Assembly (NCBI GenBank): GCA_036009105.1
Contig: DASYMJ010000299.1
Coordinates: 1 to 37,938, forward strand
Length of the DNA stretch: 37,938 nucleotides
Direction: 5' to 3'
Origin: JAFAVZ01 sp036009105
GTDB taxonomy: Bacteria; Acidobacteriota; Thermoanaerobaculia; Gp7-AA8
Shown here piece by piece: positions 24,022 to 31,385 of the stretch. Positions within the stretch are counted from its first letter, which is position 1. Every line of letters starts with the position of its first letter. Below the pieces are notes generated by a model. The model had not been told where the DNA came from. It worked only from the letters and a program-made list of their open reading frames with translations, and made no database searches. A program made the position numbers and the translations under genes.

Positions 24022-24591
24022 TTATTTCGTGGCCACTTCCACTGGCGCCTCGTCCTCCTCCGGCAGCGGCTCCTCCCCTTTCAGGGCGATGATCCGAAAG
24101 TCGACGTGGCGATCCTCGGTCACATCGACGCCGAGGGCTCGCGCGGCGGAGACGGAGAGATCGAGCACGAACTTGCGGACGTAGGGGCCGCGGTCGTTCA
24201 CGCGGCAGCGGATCGTCTTGCCCGTGGCGCGCGCGGTGACTTCGATCCAGCATCCCAGGGGGAGGGTGAGGTGGGCGGCGGTGAAGCGCTTGCCATGGTA
24301 GCGCTCGCCATTGGCGGTGAGCGTCCCTTCCAGCGAGCGGGAGTAGTAGCTGGCCAGGCCGCAGACTTTGTGCTTCGCGGCGAGCGCTTTGTACCTCGCG
24401 CGCCGCAGATCGAGCGGGCTCGGCAGCTGGGGAATGGGAATGCTGACGATCACCGGATCGATGTTCGGGCAGACGGACTCAGCCTGATGAGGAACTTCCT
24501 CACGCGGTAGATCGCAAAGAGGCTGCGCGCCCGCCAGAGGCGCCAGCAGCAATGCTCCCGCGAGCACGAACCAAAGGCCTCGCTGTCGCAT
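24022..24591 (-). CDS. rlpA: RlpA-like septal ring lytic transglycosylase
   Basis: A 189-residue exported protein with a signal peptide (about 1-22). The double-psi beta-barrel domain covers about 77-170: GLASYYSRSLEGTLTANGE, AAHLTLPLG and VNDRGPY hold the conserved His and Asp of active RlpA, which cleaves glycan strands lacking stem peptides and gives anhydro ends. No SPOR domain is present, so septal targeting is not indicated. Its product type feeds the AnmK-MurQ route encoded at 6552-10448. The ATG at 24591 follows a TAGAAT box by eight bases. Confidence 0.87.
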   Translation of the reverse strand: MRQRGLWFVLAGALLLAPLAGAQPLCDLPREEVPHQAESVCPNIDPVIVSIPIPQLPSPLDLRRARYKALAAKHKVCGLASYYSRSLEGTLTANGERYHGKRFTAAHLTLPLGCWIEVTARATGKTIRCRVNDRGPYVRKFVLDLSVSAARALGVDVTEDRHVDFRIIALKGEEPLPEEDEAPVEVATK

Positions 24592-24599
24592 GGCGTCGC

Positions 24600-24605
24600 A
24601 TTCTA
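24600..24605 (-). promoter_or_regulatory. Candidate -10 box for a leaderless rlpA mRNA
   Basis: TAGAAT on the minus strand, eight bases before the ATG at 24591, with no ribosome site between. Confidence 0.5.
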
Positions 24606-24741
24606 TGTGTAATCAAGAGATGGGCCAAAGGCCGTCCGCAAAAGAGGTCATATTCTGAATGTAAGTGCTTATAAATCAATATTTTGAACGTGGCTTCTCC
24701 CTTGCAAATAAGTAGGTACGAGTCAGTGGAGGAGGAGACGA
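24606..24741. promoter_or_regulatory. AT-rich divergent intergenic region
   Basis: This 136-base stretch is strikingly AT-rich for the window. It holds TATAAA (within GCTTATAAATC), TATTTTGAACG and TTGAAC followed 17 bases later by AATAAG, then GGAGGAGGAG before the transglycosylase ATG. It probably carries that gene's promoter with a normal leader, and may bind a nucleoid protein. No exact promoter can be fixed by eye. Confidence 0.45.
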
Positions 24742-25638
24742 ATGGCCGAGATCAGGACCACCCGCCCGTTCCAGCAGCGATTCCTCGACGGTTACGACCG
24801 TTCGTCGCTGCGCGAAGAGGTGCAGAAGGTCAAGCCGCAGCGCCCCGGCGGCAAGCGGAAAAAGTACGCTACGTGGGCCCTCGGCGCCTCGCTCGCCCTC
24901 GGCGGGATCGGAACGCCGATGATGTTCCAGAACCACAAGGCCGCGGCGCCGGCGGAAGCGGGCCAGCAGCCGCTGAGCGGCGCCGACATGAGCAAGCAGA
25001 TCGCGCCCGACCTGCAGGCGGCCCAGAGCATCGCCCGGCAGGTGGCGGGCGGTGTTGCGGCCGTGACGAACGGCGTGGAGCAGGCCGCCGCCGGCGTGAC
25101 GGACGTCGCCAAGGCGCCGCTCTCCGCCGCGACCGAGGCGCCCCGGAAGCTCGGCGCGGTGACGGATTCGGTGAAGGAGAACTTCTTCAAGACCCAGGTG
25201 CCGTTCGGCGGGATCATTTATCAGGAGGCGGTGAAGAACAACCTGCCGCCGGAGCTGGTCGCCGCGGTGGTGCACACGGAGTCGAAGTTCAAGCCGACCG
25301 CGCGTTCCGGCGCCGGCGCGCAGGGGCTGATGCAGCTGGTGCCGAAGACGGGGCGGTGGATGGGAGCGCGCGACTTGATGAACCCGGCGCAGAACGTGGC
25401 GGCCGGCGCGAAGTACCTGCGCTACCTCAGCGACCGCTTCGACGGCGACACGCAGAAGGCGATCGCCGCCTACAACGCGGGCGAGGGGAACGTCCGCCGC
25501 TTCAACGGCGTGCCGCCTTTCCGCGAGACGCGCAACTACGTCTCCCGGGTGCGCAACTTCCAGCGCGATCTCGGCGACCGCCTGGACAATCACGCCGCCG
25601 ACGCAACGACCCAGATCGCGGACGTGGGCGTCCAATAG
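24742..25638 (+). CDS. Membrane-anchored lytic transglycosylase (SLT domain)
   Basis: A 298-residue protein: a basic cytoplasmic N-terminus (about 1-42), one membrane segment (about 43-61), a helical alanine-rich stalk (about 65-150), and an SLT lysozyme-like domain (about 155-280). The catalytic glutamate is Glu180 in VVHTESKF, followed by GAQGLMQLVP and AIAAYNAGEGNVRRF, so all family landmarks are there. It cleaves peptidoglycan between MurNAc and GlcNAc to leave 1,6-anhydroMurNAc. The strong GGAGGAGGAG site before the ATG at 24742 contrasts with the leaderless neighbours. Confidence 0.93.
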   Translation: MAEIRTTRPFQQRFLDGYDRSSLREEVQKVKPQRPGGKRKKYATWALGASLALGGIGTPMMFQNHKAAAPAEAGQQPLSGADMSKQIAPDLQAAQSIARQVAGGVAAVTNGVEQAAAGVTDVAKAPLSAATEAPRKLGAVTDSVKENFFKTQVPFGGIIYQEAVKNNLPPELVAAVVHTESKFKPTARSGAGAQGLMQLVPKTGRWMGARDLMNPAQNVAAGAKYLRYLSDRFDGDTQKAIAAYNAGEGNVRRFNGVPPFRETRNYVSRVRNFQRDLGDRLDNHAADATTQIADVGVQ

Positions 25639-25644
25639 CTGTGG

Positions 25645-25650
25645 TTCAAT
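25645..25650 (+). promoter_or_regulatory. Candidate -10 box (TTCAAT) for small membrane gene
   Basis: TTCAAT, then eight bases to the ATG at 25659. It deviates from TANNNT at the second position, so it is a weaker case than the others. Confidence 0.35.
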
Positions 25651-25658
25651 GACCGCCC

Positions 25659-25901
25659 ATGTCGGGTCTGCGCCTCGCCGTCGGCTTCATCGTGATGGGC
25701 TTGGCCGTCCCGCTGGCCATCTTCTTTCTGCTCCACCTGGAGACGCCCGCCCACTTCTTCACCGTCGCCGCGACCACCTTCCTCAGCTGGGGCGTGGCCG
25801 ACCTGCTGGCCACGATTCTGGAGCGCCCGCGGCTGCGCGACCGCTCGCCGGCGAGGGCGTTGGAAGAAGAGGTGGAGAGAAAATTGAGAAGTGAGCCCTA
25901 G
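25659..25901 (+). CDS. Small two-helix membrane protein, unknown
   Basis: An 80-residue protein with two predicted membrane helices (about 5-24 and 32-52) and a charged cytoplasmic tail (RSPARALEEEVERKLRSE). I do not recognise a family. It begins 20 bases after the transglycosylase stop and may be co-transcribed, or driven by its own TTCAAT box. Its TAG stop shares CTAG (25898-25901) with the stop of the convergent ligase gene. Confidence 0.65.
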   Translation: MSGLRLAVGFIVMGLAVPLAIFFLLHLETPAHFFTVAATTFLSWGVADLLATILERPRLRDRSPARALEEEVERKLRSEP

Positions 25902-27523
25902 ATCCAGTCATCCATCTTCTTCAACAACTGATCGATGGAGAGCAGCCGCTCGCTCCCGTCCGACTCCCGCCGGAAGATGGCGTGGTACCACCCCTTCATG
26001 CCGACCGGTTTGTAGACATCGTTGCCCAGCTTCAGGCGGCTGCCGGAGACGAGCTTGAGGAAGACCTGTTCGTAGGCGGAGCGGGTCAGGCGGCGGTCCG
26101 GGAACGGGGTGTGGAGCGTTTTCCTGCGGCGGTCGTTCGCGCGGCGCCGTTCGCGCGCCGGCCTGGACGGCAGGAGCGCGGTGCCGCGGCGGTCGAGATA
26201 GGGCGAGGTCGTGCGGGGGGGCATCAGCTTGCCCGGCGTGTCCGATTTGCGGCGGGACAGTGCGGCCTTGCGGCGGGGGGGGAGAATGGGGCGCGGTTGC
26301 GGCTCTTCGAGGAGCGAGACCGCCTTGCCGGCCTTGGGCGCGGCCGCGGGCGGCTCCACTTCGCTCACGCTCAGCATCTCGGCGGCGTGTTGCGTCCGTG
26401 CGCCGGCGCGCTCGACGACGTGCTGATCGATGGTCAGGCCGTCCCACGCCTCCTGCCGCGGCTTGAGCAGCGCCATCTCCGCCTCGTAATTCTTCAGCTC
26501 GTGGATGACCATGCCCCACTTGGCCAGGATCCCCACGTCTTCGTAAGCGGTGGGGCGGTCGACGAGCTCCAGCATGGACGGTGTCCGCCCTTCCAGCACG
26601 GCGAAGAGCAGCCGGAAGCTGAACGGATCGGAGTACTTGCGGATCGACTTGCGGAAGAACCAGGCCGTCTCGCGGGCGATCTCGCGCAGCGACTTCTTCT
26701 CCCCGAACTGGGTGGTCCAGAGCGGCGCGTCGACGTCGCTGGTGTAGGGGCTCTGCCCCGGATAGTGGAAGTCCTTGGTCAGCCACCCCTTGCGCGTGGT
26801 GTGCTTGCCCGGCACGACGCCGGCGATCACCGGGAGGGGCAGCCTCTCGAGGAGGGAGAGGTCATATGACGGCCATGACATCAGCTCCCGGACGATGCCG
26901 ACGATCAGCGTCGCGGTGGCCACCATCAGGCCCGGATCGGGGGTGAAGTCGCAGGTGATCTCGATGCGGTTGCCGCGCGGCCGGACGCCGACGCCGGTCG
27001 AGCGCCGGTTCGCCGCCACCAGCATCACCGGCACCGGCAGCACGTAGGCCAGCAGCAGAGCCAGCTTCTTGATGTTGCGGTTGCGGTTCTGCCCCGATCT
27101 GGGGATCTCGTACGAGACGTTGTAGTGGCTGCTGTAGGCCTTCAGCCGGACGGTATGGCCGTTTTCCTTCCCCCAGCGCGTCAGCTGCTCCCGCACGAAG
27201 CCGATCTGCTCCCACAGGTTGCGCACCATGCGGGCCGTGCTGTGCGGCGCCAGCTCGATCACCGGCGTCACCACCTCGATCACGCCGCGGTCGAAGTAGA
27301 CCGCGCCGCCGGTGGGCAGTTGCAGGGATGTTTTCTCCCGGGCCAGGAGCGGCCGGTCAATGAACGCGCTGGGGTGCTTCCAGTACGGCTCGGGGTTGAT
27401 CTCGACCTCGTCCAGCCAGACGTTGAACTCCGACTCCATGCCGATGACAGGCATGTCCAGCCACGTACGGCGGCCCCTGAGGAGCTCACTGTCGAGATCG
27501 GTTTTCCAATCGGGTGACGGCAT
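25898..27523 (-). CDS. Carboxylate-amine ligase (glutamate-cysteine ligase/PafA-like fold)
   Basis: A 541-residue predicted cytoplasmic amide-bond-forming enzyme. The opening MPVIGMESEFNVWLDE (Glu30, Glu32) has the ExE metal-binding pattern of the glutamine-synthetase-like ligases (GCS2, PafA, Dop), and GGAVYFDRGVIEVVTPVIEL (about 72-90) matches their second strand pair with Glu83. The core runs to about 390. A basic, arginine-rich linker (about 400-480) leads to a small C-terminal domain (about 483-541). Substrates are unknown. The ATG at 27523 gives the best N-terminus; the frame is open upstream through the repeat. Transcription probably comes from the M15-like gene side, through a large hairpin. 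Confidence 0.72.
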   Translation of the reverse strand: MPSPDWKTDLDSELLRGRRTWLDMPVIGMESEFNVWLDEVEINPEPYWKHPSAFIDRPLLAREKTSLQLPTGGAVYFDRGVIEVVTPVIELAPHSTARMVRNLWEQIGFVREQLTRWGKENGHTVRLKAYSSHYNVSYEIPRSGQNRNRNIKKLALLLAYVLPVPVMLVAANRRSTGVGVRPRGNRIEITCDFTPDPGLMVATATLIVGIVRELMSWPSYDLSLLERLPLPVIAGVVPGKHTTRKGWLTKDFHYPGQSPYTSDVDAPLWTTQFGEKKSLREIARETAWFFRKSIRKYSDPFSFRLLFAVLEGRTPSMLELVDRPTAYEDVGILAKWGMVIHELKNYEAEMALLKPRQEAWDGLTIDQHVVERAGARTQHAAEMLSVSEVEPPAAAPKAGKAVSLLEEPQPRPILPPRRKAALSRRKSDTPGKLMPPRTTSPYLDRRGTALLPSRPARERRRANDRRRKTLHTPFPDRRLTRSAYEQVFLKLVSGSRLKLGNDVYKPVGMKGWYHAIFRRESDGSERLLSIDQLLKKMDDWI

Positions 27524-27583
27524 CGATACGAATCCGGGACGGAGGGGTACTGCCGAGGTGGGTACTGCAAAGGGCAGGCCCGG

Positions 27584-27668
27584 TGAGTTGCTGGTTACTG
27601 GTTGCTGGTTACTAGTAGATGAAGGTGTTTTTCCTACCAGTAACCAGCAACCAGCAACCAGCAACTCA
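27584..27668. repeat. Heptamer inverted repeat, family B, inside the ligase cluster
   Basis: Arms 27584-27618 and 27634-27668 pair at 33 of 35 positions with a 15-base loop. Both mismatches would be G-U pairs in the minus-strand transcript. Units are GTTGCTG/GTTACTG, as at 13241-13319. Its outer edge TCA is the stop codon of the M15-like gene. It could attenuate transcription into the ligase gene. Confidence 0.92.
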
Positions 27669-28364
27669 TTCCTCGTCCGCCCCCACCGTGGCCCGCCGGT
27701 CCTTCTTCCTCCGGTCCTCGAAGGCGAAGCGGGGGCGGTTTTCCTGAGGCTGCTCCATCCGGTCCTCGCTGATCTCCCGCGGCACGAGGACGATGTAGCC
27801 CAGGTCGAGATGCACGTGGTCGTCGGCGCCCAGCCCGCTGGCGTGCCCGTAAGGCAGTACCTGCAGGTCGTCGCTCACATCCTCGGCCACGTCGTTGTAC
27901 CTCTCGATGGCGTCCTTGGTCCGGAGGATGGTGGAGCCGATGCGGTAGACATCGGCGGCCGTTGCCCACATGTGCGGCGTGGCGCCGAGGGCCAGCTTGT
28001 GCGAGGGTGAGCGATACCCGCCGTTGACGGCCACGTGCACCGACGTCCCGACCGCGGCGCGAAACTGCTCCAGGTAGAACGCCAGCAGGCGCACGGCGCA
28101 AGGCACGTAGCGCGGAAACTGTTGCAGGCGCGGCGCTTCCTTCAGATCGACCAGGATGAACTCGTTGAGCCCGAAGTGCGGCGTGAGGCGGACGCTCATC
28201 GCCACCTCGTGCGTCGGCACCTCGTAAAAGTAGCGCGGCAGGCGGTGCCGCCGCTGCTGCTGGTCCTTGACCATCTCTCCCGGCTTGAGCAGGGAGCGGA
28301 GCTCATCATCGAGATCGAAGGCGTCGACGACCTTCAGGCTCGGTGCGCCATTCATCACTGTCAT
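27666..28364 (-). CDS. M15-like metallopeptidase (D-Ala-D-Ala carboxypeptidase fold), no signal peptide
   Basis: A 232-residue protein. LTPHFGLNEF and GYRSPSHKLALG are typical of M15/DUF882 peptidases, and the zinc ligands read His131 (PHMWATAAD), Asp138 and His183/His185 (DDHVHLDLG). Known relatives cleave D-Ala-D-Ala or peptidoglycan stem peptides outside the cell, but here I see no signal peptide or membrane anchor, which suggests a cytoplasmic substrate. The C-terminus is charged (DRRKKDRRATVGADEE). It starts at 28364 in an ATGA overlap with the serine hydrolase gene, so the two are coupled. Confidence 0.78.
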   Translation of the reverse strand: MTVMNGAPSLKVVDAFDLDDELRSLLKPGEMVKDQQQRRHRLPRYFYEVPTHEVAMSVRLTPHFGLNEFILVDLKEAPRLQQFPRYVPCAVRLLAFYLEQFRAAVGTSVHVAVNGGYRSPSHKLALGATPHMWATAADVYRIGSTILRTKDAIERYNDVAEDVSDDLQVLPYGHASGLGADDHVHLDLGYIVLVPREISEDRMEQPQENRPRFAFEDRRKKDRRATVGADEE

Positions 28365-29242
28365 TCCATCGTCCCGGCCAGGGCATTGAAGATATCGCGC
28401 GAAACCTCGGCCACGGCCGTCCCCCGCCCGCTCTCCGCAGTGAACTGGGTCAGGATCACCAGGGCGTACGGCTTGCGCCCCTCCAGGAAAACGATGCCGG
28501 CATCGTGATGCACCGTGGAGATGTTGCCCGTCTTGTGCGCCACCCGCGCCGCTTTGGGCAGGCCGGCCGGGATGCCGCTGCGGTACTGCTGCTCGAGCAT
28601 GATGTTCAGCATCTCCTCGCTCGACTTCTTCGAGTAGGCCTTGCCGTCGGCCACGAGGCGGAGGAGCTTGAGCAGGCCGTTGGCCGTCACCTCGTTGTTG
28701 AGGCCGGCGTGGAAGGCCGCCTGGTCTTCCACGCCGCGCAGGATGCGGATGCCGTCGATCTCCAGCTCGTCGAGCGCGTGCTGGATGGTCTGGATGCCGA
28801 TGACGTCCACTAGGAGGTTCGTGGCCAGGTTGCTGGAGAGGGTGATCATCCAGTAGGCCAGCTCGCGCACGGTGAGGGTCTTGCCGAGGTGGCCGTACAC
28901 GTTCGGGTCGGCGTCCCGGCCGAGGTCGAGCATGTAGGGCTCCTGGTTCACGATGCTGGTGAAGCGGTTGCGGACGTGGACCGGGCTCTCCAGGGTGAGG
29001 TCGCCCCGCTCGACCTGGCGCATGACGCCGAGCAGGACGGCGAGCTTCATGGTCGACGCGGCGTGGAAGTAGGTGTCGGCGTTGTATGACCACTGGAGCG
29101 TCGTCTCGGCGTCATAGAACGAAATGCCGAGGTTCTCCAGGCCGTGCTCCTGCCGGATTTTGAGGACGTTCCGGTACAGCGACAGCTCGGAAGACGCAAC
29201 CGAGTCCTTGTGAGCCGAAACTGGGAGTGGCTTCGCTACCAT
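28361..29242 (-). CDS. Class A beta-lactamase-like serine hydrolase, no signal peptide
   Basis: A 293-residue protein with the full penicillin-recognising set: SxxK as STMK (Ser63, Lys66), SxN as SSN (136-138), a Glu184 in an omega-loop-like ENxxT region (NNEVTANG) and KTG (237-239). The N-terminus (MVAKPLPVSAHKDSVASS) is not a signal peptide, unlike secreted beta-lactamases, so a role in the cytoplasm or an unusual route is implied. Coupling to the M15-like gene suggests a shared peptide substrate rather than antibiotic resistance. ATG at 29242 follows a TAAGAT box by nine bases. Confidence 0.82.
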   Translation of the reverse strand: MVAKPLPVSAHKDSVASSELSLYRNVLKIRQEHGLENLGISFYDAETTLQWSYNADTYFHAASTMKLAVLLGVMRQVERGDLTLESPVHVRNRFTSIVNQEPYMLDLGRDADPNVYGHLGKTLTVRELAYWMITLSSNLATNLLVDVIGIQTIQHALDELEIDGIRILRGVEDQAAFHAGLNNEVTANGLLKLLRLVADGKAYSKKSSEEMLNIMLEQQYRSGIPAGLPKAARVAHKTGNISTVHHDAGIVFLEGRKPYALVILTQFTAESGRGTAVAEVSRDIFNALAGTME

Positions 29243-29251
29243 CGCCTGCGG

Positions 29252-29257
29252 ATCTTA
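29252..29257 (-). promoter_or_regulatory. Candidate -10 box for the serine hydrolase gene
   Basis: TAAGAT on the minus strand ends nine bases before the ATG at 29242 and lies over the stop codon (TAA) of the upstream radical SAM gene. It could give the hydrolase and M15 genes their own start. Confidence 0.42.
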
Positions 29258-30625
29258 TCGCGTTGCAAGTTTCGGACGCGCCGCCGCGTACACCTCGTCC
29301 CGCACTCCGCCCGCGTTCATCCGGCACATCGGCACCATCTCCCCGTTGTAGGGGAGGCGGAACACGCAGGCGTCGAGCCGCGCGCGGCCGAGATCCGTGG
29401 TCAGCTCGGCCGGCGACATGAAGTGATGGCTGGTGATGGTGATGCCGTCCACCCGCACCCGGCCGGCCAGGGCCCGGGCCAGCAGCGGCGCGAACGTGGT
29501 GCCGGTCTCCTCGCGCAGGCGCGCGTCCGCCCAGCGGCGCACGCGGCCGGCGAACCAGCGCGGCGCGCGCACGAACATCCCCGCGCCGCGTGCGGCCAGC
29601 TCCAGCGGCAGGTCGTCGCGGAACGTCGCGCCGCCCAGGCCGCGGTCGAAGAACTCTTCCATGATCGCCACGTCGTCCGCCTCATCGCGGATGAACTGCA
29701 CCAGGCGCGGCTTCGCAGCGCCGTGCGGCTGGATGGCCATCAGCGGCACGAACCGCGTGCAGTCGGGATGGCCGAAGTGCATCGGCTCCGCGCTGGGCAG
29801 CTCCAATCCATACTCACACGTGGCGCGGGAAACCTCCCGCCACAACTCCTCGGGCGTCACCCCCTGCAGCCCCTTGCGCGTGCGGCCCACCTGCGCCAGC
29901 GGCTGGAAGCTGATCAGGCTGAAGGCGTCGCGGTTGTCGATGGTCCAGCGCACCACGTCCGCCACCTGGGGCAGGTTGTCTGCCGTGATGGTCATGGTCG
30001 TCGCGGCGCGGAGGCGCAGGCCGGTCGCCTTCTTCGCCGCGCGCAGCATCGCCGCGAACTCGTCGCGCAACGGCATCAGCTCCAGCTCCGACCGCGGCGC
30101 GCGATGACCATCCCGCCCCCGCTGGGTGATGTCGACATGAATCGACACCTCGGTCAGGTGGCCCTCCACCATCAGCCGCTCCAGCATGCCGGGATGGCGG
30201 CGGAAGTTGTCGCCGTGCGTCATCACCATCGGCACGATGCCGATGGAGCGCGCGTAGCGCAGCACTTCGATCAGCTCCTCCAGCGGGCGGAGGGTGACCT
30301 CGCCGTCCGTGATCTGCACGTTGCTCTTCGGGCCGAGGTGGCGGCGGAGCAGCTCCAGTTGCTCCAGCACTGCGCGCAGCGGCAAGGCGGGAACCTGATT
30401 CGCGTCGCTGCCGAGGTAGCAGCCGGTGCAGGAGAAATCGCACTTCGGCTGGATGCCGACCGTGGCGCCGCAGCCGGTCGCCTTGCGCCCCAGGCCCTGG
30501 CCGGCGGTGCGGACGGCGGGATCGAGGCGGGACCAGCGCTCGGCGAGCAGAGCGCGCTTCTCCGCCGTGACCGGGTCGCGGAAGAGCGACCATGCGCGGG
30601 CGATGGAAGGGGCCTGTCCGATCAT
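29255..30625 (-). CDS. Radical SAM enzyme, COG1964-like
   Basis: A 456-residue enzyme with the 4Fe-4S motif C62-x3-C66-x2-C69 (KCDFSCTGCYLG) and a TDGEVTLRP strand. The middle stretch (SLISFQPLAQVGRTRKGLQG, PEELWREV) and a following HPDCTRFVP resemble the FQPV...GR and HPxC pattern I associate with COG1964, the group that includes archaeal tetraether lipid synthase; the CxxxCxxCY site is different from theirs, so this is a distant relation at best. Further cysteines (52, PDC, MVPMC) may bind a second cluster. It is seven bases after the DUF547 gene. Substrate unknown. Confidence 0.75.
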   Translation of the reverse strand: MIGQAPSIARAWSLFRDPVTAEKRALLAERWSRLDPAVRTAGQGLGRKATGCGATVGIQPKCDFSCTGCYLGSDANQVPALPLRAVLEQLELLRRHLGPKSNVQITDGEVTLRPLEELIEVLRYARSIGIVPMVMTHGDNFRRHPGMLERLMVEGHLTEVSIHVDITQRGRDGHRAPRSELELMPLRDEFAAMLRAAKKATGLRLRAATTMTITADNLPQVADVVRWTIDNRDAFSLISFQPLAQVGRTRKGLQGVTPEELWREVSRATCEYGLELPSAEPMHFGHPDCTRFVPLMAIQPHGAAKPRLVQFIRDEADDVAIMEEFFDRGLGGATFRDDLPLELAARGAGMFVRAPRWFAGRVRRWADARLREETGTTFAPLLARALAGRVRVDGITITSHHFMSPAELTTDLGRARLDACVFRLPYNGEMVPMCRMNAGGVRDEVYAAARPKLATR

Positions 30626-30632
30626 CCGGGGC

Positions 30633-31385
30633 TCAACGCCTCCAGTCGTTCAAACTCCAGTCGTAGTCGTCGTACGAGAAGTCGATGTTACTCCCCGCCT
30701 GATCGAGCGCGCGCTGCTTCTCGGCAGGCAGGTAGCGGCGAAGGAAGGCACTCTTGCCGCCGCCCCATTTGTCAAAGTCCTCTCCGAACCAGTCCATGAT
30801 CTTCGTCACGTGCGCGGTGTTGCCGCTGATGCGCACGCCGCCGAGGAACTTCCGGGCCTGATCATCCAGCTGCGCATCGAGCTGCGCGCCGGTGAAAGCC
30901 TCCGGGCGGATGGGCGGGCAGCTCTTCGCCGCGCAGTTGATGGCGAAGTGGATGCGCGGATCGTGGAAGCCCTCCCGGATCTTGTCGTTCTCCACGTCGT
31001 TGAGGGAGAGCTTCCCGCCGCCGAACGGCACCCGATCTTTCTTGAAGACGTTGAGGCGGATGATCGGATCGGTGCTGATGTCGCGGATCGACTTCACCGG
31101 ATAGTTCTCGACGATGGTGGCCACGCTGTTGATGTTGTAGACGTTGATCCAGTACGCGAGCTGCTGCTTGCGATTCAGCGCCGCGACGTTGACCTTCGCC
31201 AGGCCGTTGCGCAGGCTCTGCAGCGTCTGCCCGTCGCGCGCCTTCAGCGCCGCGTAGTCCATGCCGCGCGCCGGGTCGTAGTACTTCTGCAGCAGCGCGG
31301 TCCAGGCGGAGTAGTCGGGCTCCTGCTGCGCCTGCGCGGCGGCGGCGATGAGGATGAGGGCGAGGATGGCCAGGGCGCGTTTCAT
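30633..31385 (-). CDS. DUF547 domain protein, exported
   Basis: A 250-residue protein with a signal peptide (about 1-19, AAAAQAQQ). The DUF547 core shows YWINVYNINSVATI and DPRIHFAINCAAKSCPPI, the most conserved blocks of the family, with a conserved cysteine. Molecular function is not established to my knowledge. It starts in an ATGA overlap with the aminotransferase stop but also has a CACAAT box six bases upstream, so it may be read from either. It precedes the radical SAM gene. Confidence 0.88.
   Translation of the reverse strand: MKRALAILALILIAAAAQAQQEPDYSAWTALLQKYYDPARGMDYAALKARDGQTLQSLRNGLAKVNVAALNRKQQLAYWINVYNINSVATIVENYPVKSIRDISTDPIIRLNVFKKDRVPFGGGKLSLNDVENDKIREGFHDPRIHFAINCAAKSCPPIRPEAFTGAQLDAQLDDQARKFLGGVRISGNTAHVTKIMDWFGEDFDKWGGGKSAFLRRYLPAEKQRALDQAGSNIDFSYDDYDWSLNDWRR

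Noticed and set aside
25898..27523. A true Pup-proteasome ligase (PafA)
   Set aside because: The fold-level motifs are similar, but there is no pup, proteasome subunit or Mpa/ARC gene in the window; kept as a general carboxylate-amine ligase.
27524..27664. N-terminal extension of the ligase through the family B repeat
   Set aside because: The extra residues would be repeat-encoded and the family-like sequence begins soon after the ATG at 27523.
28361..29242. Antibiotic-resistance beta-lactamase
   Set aside because: The motifs fit, but no signal peptide, no mobile element and coupling to a peptidase gene make a resistance role unsupported.
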